Of a stretch of 64,000 nucleotides of DNA, positions 18,636 through 30,260 are shown piece after piece; position 1 is the first letter of the stretch; the number at the start of each line of letters is the position of its first letter. The notes under the pieces are model-generated. The model ran no database searches, was not told where the DNA came from, and was given only the letters and a program-made list of their open reading frames with translations. This stretch comes from Leucocoprinus leucothites. Taxonomy: Eukaryota > Basidiomycota > Agaricomycetes > Agaricales > Agaricaceae. The stretch is taken from assembly GCA_013368445.1 (NCBI GenBank), contig JAACJO010000013.1, positions 1,206,235 to 1,270,234 of the forward strand, given 5' to 3'. The position numbers and the translations under genes were made by a program.

Positions 18636-20085
18636 TATGATACTACTCTACCAAGGCATTATCCATGGTGAAAGCTATGGGTATGCTAGGTAATTCTACC
18701 TGCAGCCTCCTCCCCCTCCAGAAACAGCTTTTATATAGGTCATGTGTCATCCCAGTGGCAACATATGGCTTTCAACTATGGTATTTTGAAGGTGCTCATA
18801 ACAAGGTGCTTCTCACGTCCCTTTCATCTATGCAAAGATGCGTGGCTGTTTGGATCACAGGCGCCTTCTGTACATCTCCATCTGGGGGTGCTGAAAGTAT
18901 AGCTGGTCTTATTCCAATTCATCTTCACCTTCATAAATTAGCTATTCGCTCATCATATTGAGTTTCTACTTTACCCTCTAATCACGCTTTACATTCTCTC
19001 TTGTCTGATTGTTTTTCTTTTAATTCTTCCCCTTATCCCCAATTGCTTCACCTTCTTACTCTGGCCAAAAAAGCTAAAGTCAAAGGCCCTATTATTGATG
19101 TAGATAGTTCTCTCTATCATCTGTCTGACTCTTTCTCACCCTTCACTTCTGAATCCAAGCCTGGATCTTGTCTTATGGACATCTATTCTGATTCCATTCA
19201 TTTTCACCCCTGCAATCACTCGGATAAACATGAAATGTATAAACATGTATCATCTCTTGACTCAGTCTTCTCTTCTTCCTCTCTGGACCGTAATTGTATT
19301 TCTGTTGTCACTGATGCCTCTGTTCCCCTTGTAGGTTCCCTTCAGGCAGTTTCGGCGGCACACTTATATCATGGCGGATGACAAGTGTCCCATGCAAAAC
19401 AGGCAAGCAGCTGGGCTTCCTCCATGGATGCTGAACTCTACTCCATTTGTATTGACATTGCCAAAGCCATATCCCTCCAATGCAACTATATCATCCTCAT
19501 CACTGACTGTCTTCCAGCAGCCAAGCTGGCAGTCAATCCTTCCATCCACTCAAGTCAGTCACAGTCTATTCAAGTTTGCCAACTTCTATCTGACTGGCTC
19601 ACAGCCAAACCATCATGCTCCATTGACTTCTGGGATATCCCATCCAAGTGGCAGTGGAAACCCCATCTCAAAGTCCATAATGACGTCACCTCTACATGCA
19701 TACACACCCCCTCCCACATGGGTGCCACTCTTGACTTCTTGCGATGAAAAGCCACCAATGATTGCCAGAAATCCTGGGAATCAACATTTTGGAAGAAGAA
19801 GTACCGCGGCAATGGTTTCCTTCTCTCAAAGAAAAATCACAAGTTCCTTATCCCCACTTATGTCAAGGGGGGCACCTGGCTCCCTATAGCCAACAAATCA
19901 CCATTGCTATGCACTTGCATGACTTTAGCCATTCTAAACCATGCTCTGATTGGAGCTTATCGTAAAAGGTTCTTTCCCCTCAAACCCAAATCCTGTCACT
20001 GTGGCCACTGCTTGGAAACACGACATTATATTTTGTGCTACTGCCCTCTATACCCCATCCGCACTCAATGGGTGCAATGTGCTTT

Positions 20086-20088
20086 TTT

Positions 20089-20128
<40 letters not shown>

Positions 20129-22413
20129 AGTGCAACCCCGGAGGGGTCGCCAATTTATAACACAGTGTGCGATAGCAGTCCGCGCCCAACTACTACAACA
20201 TGCAGGAAGTACCGCTACCAACTACACATCTACATAGCTAGGTATATATATACGAGTCCGAAGTCCACCTAGTACAAATGATATCTTCACACAGTGGTAC
20301 ATAGTTCGAAATGAAAGTATAGTACAATACAAGTCGGGGTGTTCTGATTTACCAGTGGATGGAAAATGCATGGCATGGATCTTGATGACCCACCATGCAC
20401 AGCGCGGGGGCGGACAATGCGACCTGCAGGGAAGAGAACCCTACAGACGCGACCGAGCGGCATCACGGTGATGGTTTTCAAGCCAAAGCCAGTCAAACTA
20501 GTGTCGCCAGAATGGGCACTTGCGGTCGTCAGCTGCATGCGACTTGGTGCAGTTGACGCACTTGATGTGAGGACAGGGATCCTCAGCGGCGGTGGGCAGG
20601 ATAGGGGGATTGGCCTTTGGACTCCCCTTACAACAGCTCGAGTGGGAGCGGTGGTTCTCAGTACAATGAGGACCACCGCAGGCGGCGCATCGTAACGCAT
20701 GGGCGTGGCACGATGAGGTAGAGTGACCCCAGCGCCAGCAATGCTGACACTGAGGACTGCCTGGATGAGCGCGCGCAGCCCGGATCACAGACTGAACACC
20801 CTCGAAGTGGAGGTACTTGCCCAGGAGCTTCTTGGCGCTCGCTCCTGATTGAGAGTCCCAGAGGTCGAACCAGACGGTGGCGGTGTCGGCTCTGGTGGAG
20901 TTACGCATGATGCGTACGGAGGAGACATCTGCGAAAATGTCCTTGAAGGCGGACAATCGCATGCGGTTGGTCACGTGAGTTGGCATGATGCGGACACTGT
21001 TCACAAAGTAGGGGACATCGAGGACCTTGAGGTAGGACCTCGACCTGGGGCGGCGCGTCTTGATCGCGAAGGGGGCGGTGAAGATGGAGGGAATGGAGGA
21101 CTCAATGACATCACAGTCGGCATCAGAGGGAACAGAGGAGGTGTGCAGCGAAATAGTGCTGTACGCCTTGGTGATGTTCTCCACATGCAAGGTCGACTTG
21201 GCACAGGAGAGGGAGTCGTTGAGAAGGCGCATGGCCTTGTGATGGAGGTAGGTGACCTCATTGGCACTGCCGATGAAGTCGAGGAAGAGTTGGCAGCGGG
21301 TAGGGCCCACGGTTGTCATGTGCGGCTTCCGAGTGGCGGGAGCGGCGGCTTGGGTGGCCTGATGCATAGCGGTGATGCGATCAGGATCGAGATCGGGGTG
21401 GGATTGTGCCAACTTAATGAGTGACGCAACCCCGGTGGGGCGGGCTGCCTCGGCAAAGGACTTCTTGACCGAGGTGGAAGGAGGGGGCGCTTTGGTGGGC
21501 GCTCGCTGGGCTTGGCCATCAGACCTAACCCTAGCTTGGGAAGGGCCACTAGCGCGCGCTTTAGTAGGCGCTTGCTTGGGCGGTAAAGTGGGACGGGCCG
21601 GGGCGGGCTGACGATCCAGGGGCGTTTGCTTGGGCGCTTTAGGGGAGCCCATGTTAATGTCACGTGGTTCCGCTTTGTCAGCGGATCCATGGATCGCCTC
21701 ATGGGCGACGCGCGTACGTTTAGGGTAGGCCGCCTCAACTCTGGTGGCACAGTCCCGAATGAAATCTGCAAATGTGTCCCATCTCTGGGCTCGCATTCGC
21801 TCATTGGCGAGGGCCGTGTCGCCTTGGCCCTGGTTTAGAACTTCCGCAACCAGTCCAACAAGAGTCGGGATGATCACGGCGGTGGTGGCCTCTGGAAGAG
21901 GGCCTGAGGGAACGCTCCTGATGAAGCGGGAGAAGAAACGGATCCCAGCAAGAGCCCAGGTCTCAGCAGACTCCTCAGTTGACCTGGAGGAGATGGCAGA
22001 TGGCGGTGCTGGGGGAGGAAGGTTCTTCACAGGGTAGAACGTCTGTCCGCCGGCAGTGAAGGGTTTTGGGGACGGCGACGGAATGTCAGCCGAGGGAGCA
22101 ACCGCCAACTGCGACAGAATGTCAGCGGCAGGCAGGGAAGAGGGACCAGGCGACGAAACGTCAGCCTGGGGAGGTCCGAAGAACCCGCAAATGTTGCAGG
22201 AATCATTGTAGGGGTCGAGATGTTTGTCCTCGGACATCTCGGCGATGTTGAGCTTGTCGGTGGAGGCCTCGGCGGACTCGGTAGATTGGCGGGGGGGGCC
22301 CTTAGATTTAGACTTTCGCTTGCCCATGTAGAATAGGCAGAGATACGATGTAAACTAGACGTCTTAAAACACACCAACGAATAGATGGTGGTGGTAAGAG
22401 GTCAAGGAGAGAT
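20086..22413 (-). mobile_element. HL1-b: full-length ORF1-only half-LINE
   Basis: The 2.33 kb element lies on the minus strand, with poly(A) (read as T) at the left and the family 5' terminus near 22410. The duplication GGTGCAATGTGCTTT at 20071-20085 and 22414-22428 lies in LB-2 ORF2. It has ORF1 and a 3' UTR but no ORF2. Confidence 0.91.
20498..22327 (-). CDS. HL1-b ORF1, 609 aa, short by a late stop
   Basis: The ATG at 22327 starts MGKRKSKSKGPPRQSTESAE. The N-terminal acidic block (DKLNIAEMSEDKHLDPYND), FFGPPQADVSSPGPSS, the module TWALAGIRFFSRFIRSVP, the conserved C-terminal half and three Cys/His clusters (CQHCWRWGH, CAACGGPHCTENH, CVNCTKSHAADDRKC) are all present. It stops at a TAG where HL1-c has Trp (WRH then stop instead of WRHWFDRLW), losing about 19 residues after the last knuckle. 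Protein function may be little affected. Confidence 0.86.
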   Translation of the reverse strand: MGKRKSKSKGPPRQSTESAEASTDKLNIAEMSEDKHLDPYNDSCNICGFFGPPQADVSSPGPSSLPAADILSQLAVAPSADIPSPSPKPFTAGGQTFYPVKNLPPPAPPSAISSRSTEESAETWALAGIRFFSRFIRSVPSGPLPEATTAVIIPTLVGLVAEVLNQGQGDTALANERMRAQRWDTFADFIRDCATRVEAAYPKRTRVAHEAIHGSADKAEPRDINMGSPKAPKQTPLDRQPAPARPTLPPKQAPTKARASGPSQARVRSDGQAQRAPTKAPPPSTSVKKSFAEAARPTGVASLIKLAQSHPDLDPDRITAMHQATQAAAPATRKPHMTTVGPTRCQLFLDFIGSANEVTYLHHKAMRLLNDSLSCAKSTLHVENITKAYSTISLHTSSVPSDADCDVIESSIPSIFTAPFAIKTRRPRSRSYLKVLDVPYFVNSVRIMPTHVTNRMRLSAFKDIFADVSSVRIMRNSTRADTATVWFDLWDSQSGASAKKLLGKYLHFEGVQSVIRAARAHPGSPQCQHCWRWGHSTSSCHAHALRCAACGGPHCTENHRSHSSCCKGSPKANPPILPTAAEDPCPHIKCVNCTKSHAADDRKCPFWRH

Positions 22414-22807
22414 GGTGCAATGTGCTTTCCCTCAGTATGAGTTCCTCATTGAGTTCTTGAAAAAGAACCTGGCTGCTTTTGCCTTCACCAATCACGACAC
22501 ACATCCACCGCCACTTCAAGTCCCTGTGCCTGCCGAACCTAATAAAGGTGAACTTTATTCTTTCATCTCTTCTTTCCTTTTTTCTTTTGAGTCCAATCTC
22601 TGTATATGATACCTTGTTCTATAGTCTCTTTCTCGAGTCTTTTCTATTTTGCTAGACTAACTGTATATAGTCTTTGTCTTAAGCAGTCTTCAACTGCTTT
22701 GTGTACCCCAGCTTGCTATAGTGTACCATCTACTTGTATTATTTAGTTGAAAGCAGACTGTGATTGAGCACCGCTATATAAATTCATTGATGAAAAAAAA
22801 AAAAAAA

Positions 22808-22842
22808 TTGCTTAGACAAACACAAAATGTACCAACATGTGT
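22808..22842 (+). other. Sliver of LB ORF2
   Basis: Thirty-five bases match LB ORF2 around DKHKMYKHV (compare 28216-28250). They lie between the LB-2 tail and the poly(T) of HL2-b, and are a remnant of an LB copy that received both. Confidence 0.7.
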
Positions 22843-23956
22843 CTTTTTTTTTTATTTTTATTTTTAATCAATGCGACCCTGGAGGGGTCGCCAATTTATA
22901 ATGCAGTGCACAATAGCAGTCCGCACCCAACTATCTACTACAGGGAAACCGATACCGCTACTGACTATACCAGAGTAAACAACCGGGAATACATAAAGGT
23001 CCTGTCCAAGACAATACACAAGTTGACAGCAGAAGGGGGCTAGGCATGTAACGAAATACAAAGAAATGAGACATATACCAATATCACTGCATCTGATGGC
23101 AGGCCTTGTGGTTGGTGAGAGCCCATCCGGTGGCCAGCGATGGATGGGGGATGATGCGTTGACACTAGGGAGCTCCCCCTAGGCCTGGGGCTAACCGGCA
23201 GAACCAGAATGACTTTGCAGCCAATCCCAATCAAATCGGTGGTGCCAAAACGCGCACTTGCAGTCAGTAGCAGCATGTTCCTTGCTGCAATTGATGCACT
23301 TGATGTGGGGACAGGGATCCCCAGTGGGTGTGGGCTGGATAGGGGGGTTTGCCTTCGGCGACCCCTTATAGCAGGAGGAGGTGGTGCGGTGATTCTCGGA
23401 CCAATGTGGTCCACCGCATTGTGGACACCTGAGAGCGTGGTTGCGACAGGTGGTGGTAGTATGGCCCCATCGCCAGCATCGTTGACACTGGGGGGTTCCG
23501 GGGTGAGCGCGCGCAGCCTTGATCATAGACTGCACACCGTCAAAGTTGAGGTATTTGCTGACCAGGCGCTTGGCATTAGCGCCGGACTGAGAGTCCCAGA
23601 GGTCGACCCAAACGGTGGCGGTGTTGGCCTTGGCGGAGTTGCGCATGATGAGCATGGAGGAAACATTTGCAAATGTCTCCTTGAAGGGAGACACGTGCAT
23701 GCGGTTGGTGATGTGTTGAGGAGTGGTATGAATACCACTTGTGTAGTAAGGGACGTCCAAGATCTTAAGGTAAGATCTGGACCTGGGTCGTTTGGTCTTC
23801 AACTCGAACAGGGCGGTGAAGGCCGATGGGAGGGTGGACTCGATCACCGATGCCTCGGCATCGGTGGCGACGGAGCTGGTGTACAATGAGATGGTGTCGT
23901 ATGCCTTGGCGATGTTCTCAATGCGAAGAGAGCTCTTCGCACAAGTGAGGGAGTAG
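22843..23956 (-). mobile_element. HL2-b: 5'-truncated half-LINE
   Basis: Minus-strand HL2 3' half with poly(T) at 22843, the GC hairpin (GACCCTGGAGGGGTC version near 22880), the 3' UTR and the C-terminal ORF1. It ends abruptly at about 23956 where an HL3 scrap on the other strand begins. Confidence 0.86.
23191..23952 (-). pseudogene. HL2-b ORF1, C-terminal half
   Basis: The frame covers SLTCAKSSLRIENIAKAYD to the knuckles CQRCWRWGHTTTTC, CPQCGGPHWSENH and CINCSKEHAATDCKC, ending at TAG 23191-23193, three codons before the HL2-a end (SAG instead of SAGRPRA). The N-terminal half is lost with the element's 5' end. Confidence 0.85.
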
Positions 23957-24074
23957 TGCATGCATCTCCATGGGCGAAGAGTGGGCCGGCCATGGCTGGA
24001 CCACCTTTCACTCCTTCATGCAAGGCTTTGCTTGCTTTGTTGAGCCTGGGGCCTCTCCTAAAGACACATGCGTC
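23957..24074 (+). other. HL3-a: scrap of HL3 ORF1
   Basis: It matches the HL3 middle module at 44595-44712 (EEWA, TFRSFMQGF). It is joined directly to HL2-b on one side and to the cop1 LTR on the other. No ends or tail are present. Confidence 0.75.
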
Positions 24075-24376
24075 TGTCAGATGTGCTCTGGACAGTCTAC
24101 AAGTATTTGTGATTGATTTGTTGATGTATGAAGTTAGAGTTGATGCAGAGGTTGCTTAGTCAGTTGTAGATCACCTGACTGGATGTTCAACTCTCCTGTG
24201 GACGCTTTCTTGACTCTCAGTCATTTACAGTTGTCCACAGGTGAGTACAAGTCTCTATCTTGTTAATCCAGTCATTTACAGTTGTCCACAGATTCCTGTG
24301 TGAGTTGTGAGCTCCCTGGGTGATTTCTCTGGTTTCTAGGACCTCCCACACGTCCCCTGTGCGTCACCTTCTAACA
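24075..24376 (+). mobile_element. cop1 LTR, solo, without TSD
   Basis: The 302 bp segment starts TGTCAGATGTGC and ends TTCTAACA. It is assigned to cop1 because the same start follows the cop1 RNase H end and polypurine tract at 45963-45975. The flanking 5-mers differ (GCGTC and AACCC). The left neighbour is HL3 and the right is LB ORF1, which fits recombination between LTRs of two separate insertions. Confidence 0.82.
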
Positions 24377-24598
24377 AACCCCCCTCACGACACCACTCCT
24401 GATGGCATCCCATGTCCTCACCTTGAGAACTTCAAGTGCCTTAATTGCAAAGGAGATCATCATGCTAATGACACTAAATGTCCATTTTGGAGGAACAGGT
24501 TCAACAGGACCTGGCACTCTAACAAAGCCACTGAATCATGCACTACATGTGCTGTTCACGCTAACACCAATCGCTCCGGTGGCGGAGTTGCTGTTTAA
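24377..24598 (+). pseudogene. LB-3 ORF1, last 70 codons
   Basis: The end of ORF1 (TPDGIPCPHLENFKCLNCKGD, the last knuckle CLNCKGDHHANDTKC, FWRNRFNRTW) stops with TAA at 24596-24598, two bases before the ORF2 ATG. The rest is missing because of the LTR junction. Confidence 0.85.
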
Positions 24599-24624
24599 AT
24601 ATGTCTGGTAAGAACAATGTCATT

Positions 24625-25305
24625 ATCGAGCCCCATCTCCCACAATCTAAATCATTCCTAAAAATTGTTGGCATCCCTTATTGGGTAGCTAATTCATCCA
24701 ACCCTCTATCCCCTGCTTTTGTCGAACAAGCCCTCGGCCAATCATCATTGTTCAAAAACATTATCATTGCTGCTTGTCCTCACGTCATGAAAGCGTCCCC
24801 TAAGTCAGACACAGCTGTTGTGTGGTTTGATATCTGGGACTCCCAAAATGGTACTAAAGCCAAGACGTTGGTCAACTGTACTATCAACTTTGGTCGCCAT
24901 ATCGGCACTATCCGTGCAACCAGTATGCATCCAGGTGTGGCACAGTGTAGGAATTACTGGCGGTGGGGTCACCCCATCCATGCGTGTTGTGCCCTTGGCG
25001 CACGTTGTCAAATCTGTGGTGGCCCTCATCGTGTTGAGAATCACTGATCCATGGCTTGGTGTTGTAAAGCCAATCATAAATCAAACCCCCCTCGTGACAC
25101 CACTTCTGATGGCATTCTGTGTCCTCATCTTGAGAACTTCAAATGCCTCAATTGCAAAGGCGATCATCATGCTAATGACACTAAATGTCCATTTTGGAGA
25201 AACAGGTTCGACTGGACCTGGCACTCTAACAAAGCTGCCGAATCACGCACTGCACGTGCGGTCCACGCTAATTCCAATCGCTCCGGTGGCGGAGTTGCCA
25301 TGTAA
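24625..25305 (+). pseudogene. LB-4 ORF1, C-terminal part
   Basis: It starts within IEPHLPQSKSFLKIVGIPYW and continues to the knuckles (CRNYWRWGH with the second Cys lost to Tyr, CQICGGPH, CLNCKGDHHANDTKC). TGA at about 25045-25047 replaces CGA in ENHRSM. It ends with TAA 25303-25305, then ORF2 at 25308. Confidence 0.85.
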
Positions 25306-25307
25306 AT

Positions 25308-28300
25308 ATGTCCGGTAAAAACAACCACATTTCGTCTGTTCGTATCTATTTGCAGAACGTGGGACACTCTTATGCCCTAGTTGATACCATTCTTGAGTCC
25401 AGGAAGCTGGATTTTGATATTATTTTTCTACAGGAACCTTCTTAGAATCACATTTGTAAAGCACCCTCTACGACTAACCCTGAAGGGGATGACGTCATAG
25501 GTACTCCTATTCACCCAGAATGGCTATGTATGGCTCGTCCTACAAAGCCTAACAACCCTCGTCCACATACTTTAACTTACATTCACAGACAACTATCTCA
25601 TATGAGACCCATTCTTCGACAAGAGTGGGTAAACCATCGCGACATTCAAATCTTAGGTTTATTTAATAGGGGTAACTATATTCATTTCCTTAACATATAT
25701 TCTGACTCGTCGTCATTGGCGATAAACTTTCTCTCTACAAATTTCATCAATATTCCCAATATAATATACATGGGAGGTGACTTCAACTGTTGTTCCCCAG
25801 AATGGGATCCTTTAGCCTCCCATGTCCCTCAGTCCACCATAACTCTAACGGAGTTAGTGGATTGTTTCAATCTTTCTAGATCTACACCAACTGTATTTTC
25901 CCCAACCCATTTTTCGCCCATTGAAAATTATGATAATACAGTTATCGATCTCATTTTTTGTGCAAACATTTCTACTTCACATATCATTGATGCAAATTCG
26001 AGACTACCCTCGGACCACGCACCTTTGCTTATGGATCTTCCAATTCGCCCTGATTACATTAATTATAAAAAATGGGTACTCCCAAAAGATAGCGATGAAG
26101 AGACTGCTTTTATTTCTCAGGTCTTAGAGTATCTTGCGGCTTTGAATTGTTCGAACATTCATTCCACTTCGTGTTTGGACAACATTTCCCATTCTATCTC
26201 TAGTATTATATCCGAGTCCTGGAATTTGAACTCTAAAACTGTATGGATTACTAACTGGTCAAAAGAATGGTGGACTCTTCACTGTTCTGAAACTCTGATT
26301 GCATATCGAAAATCGAAAGACCGAAAGGACTGGCGAGCGTTTAGAACAGCCACACGCACCGCTAAGCGCTCTTTCTTTGATGAGCGTATTCATGAAATCG
26401 CCTCCAACAATAAACGCCCTTGGGACCTTATGGAGTGGGTCAAACAACGGAAACTCCTAGCCATTGAGGGCATTCGATACCAAGGACGCCCTTGCAACGA
26501 CCTGCTGGACTTGTGGAATGCGCTCCACTCATCATACAATTTGGCGTCGGGTCACCCGGTAAGCCCTCAAATTCTAAATGAAATGAAAACCCTTCCTTCT
26601 CGATCCTGGGCAAACTTCTCTGCCCTTGATCTCTCTGAATCCCTACAATCATGCGCTAACTCTTCAGTGCCCAGACCTGACTATGTTTCATGGAAACACC
26701 TGAAGTCTATCGTTGCTCATAACAATTGCTTGAAGAATATTATACTTATCGCTAATGCGTGTGTACGTCTCTCTCATTGGCCGAGTCACTTCAAAGACTC
26801 AGTCTCCATCATCATTCCCAAGCCGAATAAACCAGCCTATAACACCCCCAAATCGTTTCGCCCTATTGTCCTACTTAACACTTTAGGCAAACTTATTGAA
26901 AAAATGATTGCACGACGTATGCAATTTGAAGCGGTATCTATGGACGTCCTTCATCCAAACCAAATGGGCGGAGTTATTCAGCGGTCCACTGAGGACGCTG
27001 GTGTTTTCCTCACACACATCATTCAGGCTGGTTGGGCCAAAGGTATGATCACGAGCGTTTGCGCCTTCGACATAGCCCAATTTTTCCCTTCCCTTAACCA
27101 CAAAATTCTCACTGATATCCTATGATGCCAAGGATTCGCCCCCGAGCTCGTAAAATTCTTCTCTCATTACCTTACAGGTCGATCAACTCAGTATATGTGG
27201 AATACCTTTTTGTCTGATGCCCATGACGCAGATGTTGGTGTAGGGCAAGGCTCAGCTCTTTCACCTGTATTATCGGCACTTTATCTGGCACCTCTCATGT
27301 TCATGTTCGAACAACATGCTCGATTACAGTCTATCCCCTCCTCCCTCTTATCGTTTGTTGATGATGGGCTCTGTATATCCCAAGCGAAGAATTACACTGA
27401 CACAACCTCTTCCCTTAAAGCAGCTTATGCTATCATTAACTCCATTTGCACTGATCTCAGATTAGTCATTGAACATGACAAATCTGAGGTCTTCCATTTC
27501 TCCCGACGTCACAATGATACAAATCCCCCTCTAGACTTGTCTGAAGTCGGCGGTCCCATCCTTTATCCTAAACGCTTCTGGTGTTATCTGGGATTCTACT
27601 TCAACCGTCGACTCTCATTCCAGGAACACGTTCGATACTACTCTACCAAGGCACTATCCACTATAAAAGCTATGGGTATGCTAGGTAACTCTACCCGCAG
27701 CCTCCTTCCCCTTCAGAAACGGCTCTTATATAGGTCATGTGTTGTCCCAGTGGCAACTTATGGCTTTCAACTGTGGTACTTTGAAGGTGCCTGCAATAAA
27801 GTGCTACTCAAGTCCCTCTCATCCATGCAAAGGTGTGCAGCTATCTGGATTACAGGCGCCTTCCGTACATCTCCATCTGGTGGTGCTGAAAGTATTGCCA
27901 GCCTCATCCCCATTCATCTTCATCTACGTAAACTAGCCATTCATTCATCGTATCGAGTTTCTACTTTACCTTCTAATCATGCGTTACGTTCTCTTTTATC
28001 TAACCGATTCTCCCTTAATTCCTCCCCTCATCCTCAATCACTTCGCCTTCTCACTCCAGCCAAAAAAGCTAAAGTCAAAGGCCCTATTATTGATGTAGAT
28101 AATTCTCTTTCTCATTTGTCTGATTCCTTTTCCCCTTTCTCTCCTGAATCCAAGCCTGGATCTCGTCTTATGGATATTTTTCCTGATTCCATTCATTTTC
28201 ACCCCTGTAATCGCTCAGATAAACACAAAATGTACAAACATGTCTTGTCTCTCGATTCAGTTTTTTCCTCTTCCTCTCTGAATTGTAATTGTATTTCAGT

Positions 28301-29260
28301 CGTTACTGATGCATCTGTTCCCCTTGTAGGTTCCCTTCAGGCAGTTTTGGCAGCACATCTATATTGTGGCGGACGACAAGTGTCTCATGCAAAGCAAGCA
28401 AGCAGCCGGGCGTCATCCACAGACGCTGAACTCTATTCCATTCGTATCGGCATTGCCAAGGCCATTTCCCTTCAATGCGATCATATCATTCTTATCACAG
28501 ACTGTATTCCAGCAGCCAAGTTGGCAGTTGACCCATCTATCCATTTGAGCCAGTCGCAATCGATTCAAGTCTGCAGGCTTCTATCTGATTGGCTCGCAGC
28601 CAAACCATCACGATCCATCAACTTCTGGGATATTCCTTCCAAATGGCATTGGAAACCCCATCTCAAAGTCCATAATGACGTCACCTCCACGCGTATACAT
28701 GCCCCTTCTCACATGGGTGCCACCCTCGACTTCCTACAACACAAAGCCACCAACGATTGTCAGAAATCTTGGGAATCTACATTCTGGAAGAAGAAGTACC
28801 GCAGCAACGGTTTCCTTCTTTCCAAGAAAAATAGCAAGTTCCTCATTCCCACTTACATCAAGGGAGGTACGTGGCTTCCCTTAGCCAATGAATCACCATC
28901 GTTATGCACTCATATGACTTGAGCCATCCTAAATCATGCTCCAATTGGAACATATTGCGAGAGGTTCTTCCCCCTCGAATCAATATCTTGTCGTTGCGGC
29001 CATCGCCTTGAATCGCGACATCACATTTTGTGTTATTGCCCTCTCTACCCCATCCACACTCAATGGTGCAATGCACCTTCCCTCAATACGAGTTCTTCAT
29101 TGAGTTCTTGAAAAAGAACTCAGCCGCTTTTGCCTTCACCAATCATGACACGCATCCACCGCTGCTTCAAGCCCCTGTGCCCGCTGAACCAAATGAAGGT
29201 GAACTATATTCCTTTATCTCATCTCTCTTCTTTTCTTTTGAGTCTGATCTCTATGTATAA
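25308..29260 (+). pseudogene. LB-4 ORF2: endonuclease-RT-RNase H, broken
   Basis: The start is MSGKNNHISSVRIYLQNVG. TAG at 25443-25445 replaces the Trp of QEPPW. The frame is then open from 25530 through GGDFNCCSPEWD, SDHAPL, RT motif A (FDIAQFFPSL) to TGA 27123-27125. It reopens with GVGQGSALSPVLS, FVDDG, VVTDASVPLVG and TDAELYSIRIG to TGA 28920-28922. A one-base loss near 29065 shifts the last segment (FPQYEFFIEFLKKN). Three stops and one frameshift make it non-functional. Confidence 0.9.
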
Positions 29261-30260
29261 CACCCCGTTTTATAGTCTCTCTCGAGTCTTCTCTATTTTA
29301 CTGGACTAATCGTGTATAGTCTTTGTCTTAAGCGGTCTTCGACTGCTTCGTGTACCCCAGCTTGCTGTAGTGTACTGTCTGTTTGTAATATTTAGTTGAA
29401 AGCGGACTGCGATCGAGCACTGCTATATAAATTCATTGATTAAAAAAAAAAAAAAGAAAAAAAAAAAGAACAATGTCATTTCATCTGTTTGTATCTATTT
29501 GCAGAACGTGGGACGCTCTTATGCTCTAGTTGATACCATTCTCGAGTCCAGGAAGCTGGACTCTGACATTATTTTTCTACAGGAACCCCCTTGGAATCAC
29601 ATTCACAAAGCACCTTCTACAACTAACCCTGAAGGGGATGACATCATAGGTGCTCCTATCCACCCTGAATGGCTGTGTATGGTTCAACCTACCAAGCCCA
29701 ATGACTCCTGTCCATGAACTTTAACCTATGTTCACAGATGACTACTTTATATGAGACCCATCCTTTGACAGGAGTGGGTAAACCATCGCGACATTCAAAT
29801 CCTAGGCTTGTTCAACCAGGGTAACTACATTCATTTCCTTAACATATATTCTGATTTATTATCATTGGCACTGAATTTTCTTTCCAAAAACTTTATTGAT
29901 ATTCCCAACATTGTATACATGGGGGGTGATTTTAATTGCCATTCTCCAGAATGGGATCCTTCGGCTTCTCATGTCCCTCAATCCGCCATAACTCTAACAG
30001 AGTTAGCAGATTGTTTTAATCTCTCCAGGTCTACACCAACCGTTTTTTCTCCAACCCATTTTCCTTCTATTGAAAATCATGACAATTCTGTTATTGATCT
30101 CATTTTTTGCGCTAACAATTCCATTTCTCATATTATTGATGCAAATTCGAGACTACTATTGGATCATGCACCTTTGCTTATCGATCTTCCAATTCACCCA
30201 GATTATATTAACTATAAAAAACACGTATTACCAAAGGATAGCGATGAAGAGACTGCCTTC

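Larger units (their letters stand above)
18638..22609 (+). pseudogene. LB-2 ORF2 remnant: RT end, RNase H, Cys tail
   Basis: The recognisable pieces are LPLQKQLLYRSCVIPVATYG, a stop at 18959-18961 (TGA where LB-1 has CGA), VVTDASVPLVG, TDAELYSICIDIAKA, the Cys-rich tail CHCGHCLETRHYILCYCP, and after HL1-b the final EFLKKN ... FESNLCI to 22609. Another TGA at about 19379 also replaces CGA. It is non-functional. Confidence 0.87.
18638..22807 (+). mobile_element. LB-2: 5'-truncated LINE, split by HL1-b
   Basis: LB sequence runs from the RT C-terminal part (matching LB-1 from about 14980) through RNase H, is interrupted by HL1-b, and continues at 22414 to the LB 3' tail and poly(A) (22793-22807). 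No duplication links its two ends: the left flank is the Tc1-like element and the right flank is another LB scrap. Confidence 0.88.
24625..29466 (+). mobile_element. LB-4: 5'-truncated LINE inside LB-3
   Basis: LB-4 begins mid-ORF1 and runs to the 3' tail and a poly(A) interrupted by single Gs (29442-29467). The flanking duplication places it exactly at codon 8 of LB-3 ORF2, so one LB jumped into another. Confidence 0.91.
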
